DNA of 15,870 nucleotides, from the NCBI GenBank assembly GCA_018304205.1, contig JAGVWR010000018.1, forward strand, positions 1 through 15,870, in the 5' to 3' direction. This stretch comes from Candidatus Pacearchaeota archaeon. Its GTDB lineage: Archaea > Nanobdellota > Nanobdellia > Pacearchaeales > GW2011-AR1. The translations under genes and the position numbers were made by a program. The notes beneath the pieces are model-generated. The model saw only the letters and a program-made list of their open reading frames with translations. It did no database searches and was not told where the DNA came from. Below are positions 1 to 6,500 of this stretch, one piece after another (position 1 is the first letter of the stretch; the number at the start of each line of letters is the position of its first letter).

Positions 1-39
1 ATGTTAATAAGCCGGCGACAGATTTGAGCTTTGAAAAAC

Positions 40-48
40 TTTATAAAT
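40..48 (+). promoter_or_regulatory. TATA box for the 69-722 gene (leaderless)
   Basis: TTTATAAAT is centred about 25 bases upstream of the ATG at 69. That is the usual archaeal distance from TATA box to transcription start, so the mRNA probably begins at or next to the start codon. No Shine-Dalgarno site precedes this ATG, which fits leaderless translation. Confidence 0.7.
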
Positions 49-68
49 GAATTCTTTCTAAAGCCTTT

Positions 69-722
69 ATGGATAGTTTTTTAAAAAAAATTACTGAAAA
101 AAAACAGGACTTTGAATCGAAGAGATATCTCATAAGGTTTGGAAAGGGAGATTACAAAAGAAGATTTCTTATAAGTTTCTCAAAAGGAAGCAAAATAAAA
201 ATAAGAGGGAGCTTTGAGTGGGCAAATGATTTTGTTAAGTTTATTAGAGAGAATAAAGAAATTACTTTTTCAGGAAAAGTCTTAAGCAAGGATAAGATCG
301 CTGGATTAGATGGAAGGAAAAAAGGAGGCGTATTTGCCTATGAAGTCATAAATTCTAATTTAAAAGAATTTGAGAATCCCTATTTTTATCTTGTTGATGC
401 CAATGATTCTGAAATTGTTCTTAAAGTAAAGAAAAGTCTTCCTAAACCGGGGAAAAATGAAGAAAAAATAGATGATAAATTTTGCTCTTTAGATTTAGAT
501 CTTAAGTATTGGCCAAAAGTAAAAGAATTTCTCTTTTGGGACACTCCAGATTGCAAAGAAGCAAAAATAGAGCATGAACTTATAATAACAGATATTGAAA
601 TGCCCAAAGAATTAAATGATCCTGCTAAGATAAGAGAACTTGCTGTTAGAAAAGGAAAAATGTTAAGAAAAATAACTGCAGATAAAAAAGAAAGCGTTAA
701 AGAATATGTTTTGGAAATTTAA
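69..722 (+). CDS. Hypothetical basic protein, 217 aa
   Basis: I do not recognise this protein. It is soluble, lysine-rich and without a signal peptide or membrane segment. The first ~80 residues alternate short basic and hydrophobic stretches (for example KRRFLISFSKGSKIKIRG) that suggest beta strands. The C-terminal ~45 residues (from about 'MPKELNDP' on) look helical and basic. It has only two cysteines and no recognisable enzyme motif. A nucleic-acid-binding role would fit the charge, but that is a guess. The ATG at 69 is chosen because a TATA box lies 25 bases upstream. It is a single-gene unit facing three minus-strand genes, with a hairpin and T-run after it. Confidence 0.8.
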   Translation: MDSFLKKITEKKQDFESKRYLIRFGKGDYKRRFLISFSKGSKIKIRGSFEWANDFVKFIRENKEITFSGKVLSKDKIAGLDGRKKGGVFAYEVINSNLKEFENPYFYLVDANDSEIVLKVKKSLPKPGKNEEKIDDKFCSLDLDLKYWPKVKEFLFWDTPDCKEAKIEHELIITDIEMPKELNDPAKIRELAVRKGKMLRKITADKKESVKEYVLEI

Positions 723-725
723 TTA

Positions 726-742
726 TGTCAAGAAACTTGACA
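726..742. repeat. Short perfect inverted repeat, 7-bp arms
   Basis: TGTCAAG-AAA-CTTGACA forms a 7-bp stem with a 3-base loop immediately after the stop codon at 720-722. No T-run follows on either strand, so it is not an obvious terminator by itself. It may stabilise the 3' end of the upstream mRNA or be a protein-binding site. Confidence 0.45.
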
Positions 743-772
743 GAAAACCATAAAAGATTTCTCTAGCATCCA

Positions 773-799
773 AAGCATGAGTATCACATCATGCTTTTT
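773..799 (+). terminator. Hairpin plus T-run between convergent genes
   Basis: AAGCATGA (773-780) and TCATGCTT (789-796) form a perfect 8-bp stem with an 8-base loop. The second arm runs into a T-run (795-799). It sits between the convergent 69-722 and 798-1295 genes. Archaeal termination depends mainly on U-runs, so the T-run may matter more than the stem. It favours the plus-strand transcript; the minus-strand side has no matching T-run. Confidence 0.55.
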
Positions 800-1295
800 A
801 TATTAAATCATAAATTTTTTTAATTAAATTTGCCGCATCTCTTCCTCTAGTTTCTCCTATATGGTCTTGTTGCTTTAAAACTAATTCTCCTGAAACATAA
901 AGTGATTCAAAGTGGGGCTGTAAAATATTTTCTATATGGAAAGAAGATTTTGAATACATGTCTAAGTTTGATTGTGTTTCTCTAAAGTTTGGATCTACGT
1001 CTCTTAAAAGTACTTTTGTGAAATTTCTAATTCTTTCGTTTGGACCGGAAAGAACGTATCTTCTTAATGGAGAAATCATGTGTTGAATATAAGAGTTCAT
1101 CGAAATTCCGTTGCCCAGAAGACATTTGATATCTACCATTTCTTCGTATGTTAAGAAATATCTATGATTACAATCCATGCTAATTAAACCATCTAAAATT
1201 TCAACTGACTGCTTTTCACACTGAAATGTTGTCGTAGATCCTTCTAAATTGTCGAATGTTTTTGGATTGATTTGCAAGACGCTAATTTTTCCCAT
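798..1295 (-). CDS. Hypothetical protein, 165 aa
   Basis: I do not recognise this family. The protein is soluble, with no signal peptide or membrane segment. It contains three cysteines (residues 26, 42 and 59) with spacing that does not match a known zinc motif. A central basic segment (ISPLRRYVLSGPNERIRNFTKV) is followed by an acidic and aromatic C-terminal half that looks helical. The start at 1295 is supported by a TATA box 26 bases upstream on this strand (leaderless). The gene lies downstream of, and in the same direction as, the zinc-ribbon gene but has its own promoter, so shared function cannot be assumed. Confidence 0.75.
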   Translation of the reverse strand: MGKISVLQINPKTFDNLEGSTTTFQCEKQSVEILDGLISMDCNHRYFLTYEEMVDIKCLLGNGISMNSYIQHMISPLRRYVLSGPNERIRNFTKVLLRDVDPNFRETQSNLDMYSKSSFHIENILQPHFESLYVSGELVLKQQDHIGETRGRDAANLIKKIYDLI

Positions 1296-1316
1296 AGAAA
1301 TATTAAAAATTGAGGT

Positions 1317-1325
1317 CTTTTAAAG
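1317..1325 (-). promoter_or_regulatory. TATA box for the 798-1295 gene (leaderless)
   Basis: On the minus strand the sequence reads CTTTAAAAG, centred 26 bases upstream of the ATG whose first base is 1295. No Shine-Dalgarno site lies between box and start codon. Confidence 0.65.
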
Positions 1326-1365
1326 TTTGGCTTTTTAATTTTACAGAAATTTATCAATGCCTAAT

Positions 1366-1866
1366 TTATTTGTCTTTTTTTGATGCGTCTTCTTCGTCTT
1401 CGTCGGCATCTTCTTCATCTTCTTCTAACTCTTCTTCTGTTTCTTCATCTTGATCCTCTTCGCTCTCTGAATCATCGTCTTCCTCATCTGCTGGTTCTAA
1501 TTCTAATTGTTGTAAAATATTAATTATTTTATCCAGTTTAGCATTGATTTCACTTAAGTCCTGAGAGCCTGATTGTGAAGATGCATTTTGATTTCTTGAA
1601 CTAAATCTGCTTGTAGAACCCTCATTTTCTCTAAAACACTCGCTACAGAAAACTGGTTTGCTTCCTGTTGGTTTAAATGGAACTTGACAATTCTTTCCAC
1701 ATTTGCTGCAAACAACATCGTACATTTGTGCTGGTCCTCTGTCTCCTCTACCTCCGTCTCTATCTCTTCCTCCGCCAAAACCTCCTCCAAACCGTCTTCC
1801 AGAACCTCCGCCAGAGCGCCCTCTATTAAAACTGCCATTTCTATTATGATCTCTAAAACTTCCCAT
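1366..1866 (-). CDS. RGG-rich CxxC-x17-CxxC zinc-ribbon protein with acidic tail
   Basis: This 166-aa protein has three parts. Residues 1-46 are an Arg/Gly-rich RGG-like region, typical of RNA-binding disordered segments. Residues 49-84 hold a zinc ribbon: CSKC at 53-56 and CSEC at 74-77, separated by exactly 17 residues. This is the 'CxxC-x17-CxxC' domain I recall as TIGR04272, frequent in DPANN archaea; an extra Cys lies at 60. Residues 108-123 form a likely amphipathic helix, and about 125-162 is almost pure Asp/Glu before a KKDK end. Molecular function is unknown; an RNA- or ribosome-associated role is inferred from the RGG region. The start is supported by a TATA box 26 bases upstream. 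Confidence 0.85.
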   Translation of the reverse strand: MGSFRDHNRNGSFNRGRSGGGSGRRFGGGFGGGRDRDGGRGDRGPAQMYDVVCSKCGKNCQVPFKPTGSKPVFCSECFRENEGSTSRFSSRNQNASSQSGSQDLSEINAKLDKIINILQQLELEPADEEDDDSESEEDQDEETEEELEEDEEDADEDEEDASKKDK

Positions 1867-1887
1867 AATAATTTAGAAGAAAGTTCT

Positions 1888-1896
1888 TTTATAAAG
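1888..1896 (-). promoter_or_regulatory. TATA box for the zinc-ribbon gene (leaderless)
   Basis: The minus strand reads CTTTATAAAAG through this position, centred about 26 bases from the ATG at 1866. It lies in the 55-base gap between this gene and the adenosyltransferase gene upstream, so the two are transcribed at least partly independently. Confidence 0.7.
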
Positions 1897-1921
1897 TTAT
1901 GGGATGCGCAAATTTAGAAGT

Positions 1922-2479
1922 TTAATACTCTATACCCTTTCTTGCCATAATTCCAGAATCATATGGATGTTTTATCTTTTTTATTTCTGTTACTAGGTCC
2001 GCAATTTCAAATATTTTAGGAAAAGCTATATGACTTCCAGTAAGAATGAATTCTTTATTTTTATATTTTGATTTTACTTCTTTAATTAAATCTATGACTT
2101 TATTTTCATCTAACAAACCAAGATGAACTGCATATAACAATTCGTCTGCAATTATAATATCAAAATCTTTGGAAAAACATGAAGAAAGATATGAAAATGC
2201 TTCTTCTACTGCTTCAATATGAGATTTATTCGGCTTGCCAATGATCCAGCTGCCTGTTCCAAAACGTTTGTATGAAAAATTGTCAAATTTTTCTAGGGCT
2301 TTAATTTCTCCAGGAAAATCAATTTCATGATCTCCAGCACCGTTCTTCATGAACTGAACTAAATGAACATTATATCCGTTACCACAAGCGCGCAGAGCTG
2401 TTCCAAGAGCGCTTGTTGTTTTTCCTTTTCCATTTCCCCAAAAAACTTGGACAAGGCCGAGTTTTGATTTGTCTGGCAT
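1922..2479 (-). CDS. cobO: Cob(I)alamin / corrinoid adenosyltransferase (BtuR/CobO/CobP family)
   Basis: The product (185 aa, normal length for the family) transfers the 5'-deoxyadenosyl group of ATP to the cobalt of reduced corrinoids, giving adenosylcobalamin or its precursor in the cytoplasm (EC 2.5.1.17). Visible motifs are the family P-loop GNGKGKTT at residues 15-22, the Walker-B-like DIIIADELLYA at 107-117, and the signature C-terminus LTGSHIAFP...ADLVTEIKKIKHPYDSGI...KGIEY (146-185). The usual TGRGAP turn is TGSHIAFP here, a departure next to the active site. No other cobalamin gene is present in the window, so it probably serves corrinoid salvage. It diverges from the RHH-led operon across 123 bases and could share its operators. 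Confidence 0.92.
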   Translation of the reverse strand: MPDKSKLGLVQVFWGNGKGKTTSALGTALRACGNGYNVHLVQFMKNGAGDHEIDFPGEIKALEKFDNFSYKRFGTGSWIIGKPNKSHIEAVEEAFSYLSSCFSKDFDIIIADELLYAVHLGLLDENKVIDLIKEVKSKYKNKEFILTGSHIAFPKIFEIADLVTEIKKIKHPYDSGIMARKGIEY

Positions 2480-2502
2480 GAACTATTTTACAGCTAGTGA
2501 GA

Positions 2503-2512
2503 TAATAAATAT
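2503..2512 (-). promoter_or_regulatory. Possible TATA box for cobO
   Basis: The minus strand reads ATATTTATTA, centred about 28 bases upstream of the ATG at 2479. It is less perfect than the other boxes here. CTATTTAAAC at about 2517-2526 is an alternative that would give a leader of roughly 15 bases. Confidence 0.4.
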
Positions 2513-2538
2513 TAAGGTTTAAATAGGAATAAGACTAA

Positions 2539-2555
2539 ATATTACAGAATAATAT
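2539..2555. promoter_or_regulatory. Palindromic operator, site 1 (probable RHH binding site)
   Basis: ATATTA-CAGAA-TAATAT is a 17-bp gapped palindrome that overlaps the TATA box of the RHH gene. It matches the second site at 2588-2604 in 14 of 17 positions, including all palindromic positions. A repressor bound here would block the TATA-binding protein. Confidence 0.6.
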
Positions 2556-2559
2556 AAAG
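2553..2559 (+). promoter_or_regulatory. TATA box of the RHH/surface operon
   Basis: TATAAAG is centred about 47 bases upstream of the RHH start, placing transcription initiation near 2582 and giving a leader of about 21 bases. It is the best TATA box in the 123-base divergent region for the plus-strand operon and overlaps operator site 1. Confidence 0.5.
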
Positions 2560-2587
2560 TATATTCAATGAGATTTCATATTATTTT

Positions 2588-2604
2588 ATATTACTTAGTA
2601 ATAT
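2588..2604. promoter_or_regulatory. Palindromic operator, site 2, at the RHH start codon
   Basis: ATATTACT-T-AGTAATAT is a perfect 17-bp palindrome with 8-bp arms. Its last two bases are the first two of the RHH start codon. It repeats the ATATTA-N5-TAATAT arrangement of site 1, with centres 49 bases apart. The position, downstream of transcription start and upstream of the regulator's own gene, is typical of autorepression. Confidence 0.65.
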
Positions 2605-2758
2605 GAAGAAAAGAATATCAGCAACAATAGATGACAAGACGGATAAAATTCTGGATAATATTCTTAAGTCTGGAGATTATAGGAACAAGTCGCACATTGT
2701 TGAAAAAGCAATAGAATATTTCTGGGAGGCAAAAAAAGATGATAAGAAAAATAAATAA
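2603..2758 (+). CDS. Ribbon-helix-helix (CopG/Arc-type) transcriptional regulator, 51 aa
   Basis: A short gene with a textbook RHH layout: an N-terminal basic beta strand (KKRISATID, residues 2-10), helix 1 (DKTDKILDNILKSG), a GDYRNKSHI turn, and helix 2 (VEKAIEYFWEAKK), then a lysine-rich tail. RHH proteins bind palindromic DNA as dimers and often repress their own operon. Two matching 17-bp palindromes lie just upstream, one touching the start codon. An in-frame stop at 2555-2557 limits upstream extension, and 2603 is the only ATG after it. The 3' end overlaps the next gene by 20 bases, implying co-transcription and translational coupling. It resembles antitoxin-type RHH proteins, but no partner toxin lies beside it. 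Confidence 0.82.
   Translation: MKKRISATIDDKTDKILDNILKSGDYRNKSHIVEKAIEYFWEAKKDDKKNK
2724..2730 (+). promoter_or_regulatory. Shine-Dalgarno site for the 255-aa pilin-like gene
   Basis: GGGAGGC lies within the end of the RHH gene, 8 bases before the ATG at 2739. It supports that start and shows that genes inside this operon use Shine-Dalgarno initiation. Confidence 0.7.
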
Positions 2759-3506
2759 AAAAGGTCAAGTAATGATATATGTAATAATAGCCATAGTTTT
2801 GGCTGGATCGCTGCTATTATTTTTCTTCCTTGATAGAGAGCCAAGAACAACAATAGATGAAAGAGAAAGCAATCCTCAATCGTATATAGAAAAATGCGTT
2901 AGAAAACACGTTGACGATGCTGTTAACATAATATTACCTCAAGGAGGATTTTTGGAGCCAACTAACTTTAGACTTTATAATAATATCAAGGTTGATTACT
3001 TATGTCAAAACAAAGGAAATTATGCTTCATGTATAAATCAGCATCCTATGTTATTAAATGAAATTGAAAACGATTTAATTCCGTACTTAAATCCTAAAAT
3101 TGAACAGTGTTTCTCTGAATTAAGAACCGAACTTGAAAAGAGAAACGCTGATATAGAATTAACAAACCAAGAAATAGATCTTGACTTTGCATTCAATAGA
3201 GTATATCTTAAAGTAAATAGAAAAATGACTATAAGAGAAAGAGGAAACACGCAAATAATTGATGGATTTGATGTGCAGATAATAAGTCCATTGTATGATC
3301 TTGTAAATGTTGCTGTAGAAATCGCCAATCAGGAAGCTAAATATTGTTATTTTGAATATGTAGGATATCAAGTGTTATATCCAAACTTTGATATAAGAAA
3401 ATTTGCATTTAGTGAGGGGACAAAGATCTACACAATAAAGGATAAATATTCGGATAAAGAAATGAATATAGCTATAAGGAGTTGCGCAATACCACCAGGA
3501 ATTTAA
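2739..3506 (+). CDS. Pilin-like single-anchor surface protein, copy A (255 aa)
   Basis: The N-terminus is a short basic leader, KKGQ at residues 7-10, then one hydrophobic helix (about 11-30). This resembles archaeal class III (type IV pilin-like) signal peptides, which are cut before Q. However, the usual Glu five residues after the cut is Tyr here, so processing is uncertain and it may stay as a membrane anchor. The rest (33-255) should face outside. It carries four cysteines (53, 89, 98, 124) whose spacings (36, 9, 26) are identical in the paralogue at 7668-8498. The two also share the SYxxxC, QGG(F/Y)xxP and terminal PPG motifs. Its stop directly abuts the ATG of the giant protein, so the two are probably partners. 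Confidence 0.8.
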   Translation: MIRKINKKGQVMIYVIIAIVLAGSLLLFFFLDREPRTTIDERESNPQSYIEKCVRKHVDDAVNIILPQGGFLEPTNFRLYNNIKVDYLCQNKGNYASCINQHPMLLNEIENDLIPYLNPKIEQCFSELRTELEKRNADIELTNQEIDLDFAFNRVYLKVNRKMTIRERGNTQIIDGFDVQIISPLYDLVNVAVEIANQEAKYCYFEYVGYQVLYPNFDIRKFAFSEGTKIYTIKDKYSDKEMNIAIRSCAIPPGI

Positions 3507-6500
3507 ATGAAAAAAAAGAGGATGATTAATTACATAAGAAGTGTTAGTCTATTTGAGATGTTATTAGTTGTAAGTCTCACTCTGTCTTTTTCGTTTATTT
3601 TATCACAGACTAATGATTTGAGCATGGGAATTCCTGTTAAAAAAGAAAGTGACTTTATTGGATTAACGTTATCTATTTACAAATTTATTATTAAACTAGC
3701 TTTAAATGAAAAAACACTTGTGAGTGCTGCTGAAAATTTGGGATCATACACTTGTGTAAAAGCAAAAGATGGAAGTGTTTGCCAAGCATATCCTGTATTA
3801 AGCGCGTCTGACGTTACGAAATGTAACGCACAATGCGATGGAGCATGTATTCCGAAAGCACCTAATGAAGTTTCTGAATGTAAAATAGGCACTTGTTACA
3901 ATCCAAATGATGGATATTGTTCTGCTGGAAGTCCAAAACAAAAATGTGAAGGTAATAAAGGACAGTGGTTTGATGATCCACTAGGAAATAATATTCCTCA
4001 ATGTAAAAGAGGATGTTGCGTTCTAGGAGATAATGTTCAATTCTTAACGCCTGGACAATGCAAAAAACAATCAGACTTATTTGGAATAGAAAAAGATTTC
4101 AGACCAGAAATAACAACCGAATTGCAATGTCTTGTGCTTGCAAAAACACAAGAACAAGGTGCTTGTGTTTTTGAGTCAGAATTTGAAAACACATGCAAAT
4201 TTACAACCAAAGCACAATGTTTGGAAATAGGAGGAGACTTTTATTCTGGTTTATTATGTTCTAATTCGGATTTAAAGACAAATTGTGAAAGACAGAAAGA
4301 GGCAAAATGTGTTGAGGGACTTGATGAAGTGTACTGGTTTGATTCTTGCGGAAATAAAGAAAATATTTATGATGCAAATAAAGGAAAAAGCTGGAATGAT
4401 GGGAAAGTATTGCCTAAAACTGAAAGCTGTCAATTGGGGAGTGCAAACAATCCATTTAATAATCAAGACACATGCGGAAATTGCAATTATTTAATTGGAA
4501 GTACTTGCGGAGATAAAACTGCAAGTGAGAAATTAGCCGATGGAAGTCAACAATTTGTTTGCAAAGATTTGAGATGTAAAGATGTAGATGAAAAATTAAG
4601 AGAAAATGGAGAAAGCTGGTGTTCATATCAAGGTGCAATTGGTGTTGATAAAGGAATTGGAAAAGGAAGCAGCGGAAATCTGCTAAGATCAATAGATACA
4701 CCTGGATCGAGACATTTTAGACAAACATGTTTAGATGGAGAAGTAAGAACTGAACCTTGCGCTGATTATAGAAACGAGATTTGCGTCGAAGCACAAACTG
4801 ACAAATCTGTTGGAGGAACTTTTAGTAGTGCTGCATGTAGAATAAATCGTTGGCAAGAGTGTCTTAATTATAATACTGAAACTGCTGGAAAAAAAGGAGA
4901 TGCACTAAAGAAAGCACAGAATACTAGAGATGATAAATGCACAAACAATATTGATTGCTTTGTAAAAGAAATAAATATAGATAAGAATTTTAAATTTAAT
5001 ATTTGTGCGCCTAAATATCCTTCTGGATTTGATTTAACAAACAACGGAGAAGGAGCAGAAAACGTTTGCTCTCTTGCAAGTCAGACTTGCACAGTGATTT
5101 ATGTTAAAAAAATATCTGGATGGAAATGTGTTGCAAATTGTAATTGTAAGAAAGCTGGATTTACACAGCAGATGAATGATTTGTGTATGAGTCTAGGAGA
5201 TTGTGGCGCCAGCGCAAATTACATTGGAGATTTAACAACTGATGGATATAATGTGAAGAAAGCACCTAAATTAAATAGTGCTTATCTTACAGGTCTTGTT
5301 AAATATGCAGACGTTATAAAAGGCAAATACGCTGAGCCTGGAAACCTAAGCAAATTCTACGGAGAACTTGGAATTCCTGATGGATTAGGAAATGCAAAGA
5401 AACCAGCAGATGCGAGTGCTGGTGCAGTTAACATGGCTTTGGTAACTAGCGGGGTTATTGGTGTCGGACTTTTGGCTTTAGCGCATGTTGCTCCTTTTGC
5501 TATCGGTGGACTTGGTTTAGGTGCTGGTGGATTTTTAGGGGGAATTGGTGCAGGAAGTGTTGCTGGAGGAATTGCCGGGGGAGCTGGAGCGGCATCCGCA
5601 GGCTCTTCTGGTTTAGCTGGTATAGCTCCAACGATTGTTCCTGGACTTAACCCTAGTGCAATTTCTTTAGGTGGAGCGCTGATGGGTGCGGCAATTGGAT
5701 TGGCTGTAACATCATTAATGATTAAATTCTTAGGAATTGGAGCGGGATTAGGAACATTTGAGACGTACGCTCTTCTTGCTGCTGGCGCAGTTGTTGGAGC
5801 AATGATAGGTTACAGTTTTGTAACTTACGGATCTCTATGCGCGATTCCTGGAGCGTGTATTGCTGCTGTTGCGATAATAATTATTCTTCTTGTTCTTAAA
5901 TTTGTATTTGGAATAGGAAAAACGAAAAAAGAGAAAGTTGTATTCACATGTGGTCCGTGGCAAGCGCCGCTTGGAGGAGCGAAGTGTGAACAATGTGGAA
6001 AAGACGGACTAACTTGTTCTTCATATTCGTGTTCTGCGCTTGGACAGACTTGTGGATTTATCAACGAAGGAACTGGAAATGAATTATGTATAGACATTAA
6101 TCCTAATGATGCTGCTGCCCCTAGAATAAGTCCTCTTCAATCTGTATTGAGCGAGGGTTTTGCGTATACAAGCGCGAGCGATAATGGAGTAGTTATCAAA
6201 GGAACAACGAGCGAGGAATGTGTTAAAGCAAGTAGCCCATTGACATTTGGGATAGCATTAAATGAACCTGGACAATGCAGATTCGATGTAGTACATACAA
6301 ATAGATATGAAGAAATGGAATTTGAATTTGGAGGAAGGACGTTATTCTTATTTAATCATACTCAAGTATTTGCAGTTCCTAACTTAGAAAGTTTAGGGCT
6401 ACCAGGATTTGATCCTAATAGAAGATCAGAATATAATTTATATGTAAGATGCAGAGATAAAACTGGAAATGAAAATGTAAATGAATATACTATAAACTTC

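Noticed and set aside
1..50. Possible 3' end of an upstream plus-strand gene (frame from base 3, stop at 48-50, or frame 1 stopping at 25-27)
   Set aside because: Too short to judge which frame is coding, and one frame would run through the TATA box at 40-48. No support beyond being open.
1684..1917. Open frame on the plus strand over the zinc-ribbon gene
   Set aside because: Ser/Thr-rich antisense image of the RGG coding region, extending across the minus-strand promoter. No start signal.
2568..2606. 12-codon frame (MRFHIILYYLVI) whose TGA overlaps the RHH ATG
   Set aside because: The best TATA box (2553-2559) would start transcription downstream of its ATG, there is no ribosome site, and the sequence is explained by the palindromic operator.
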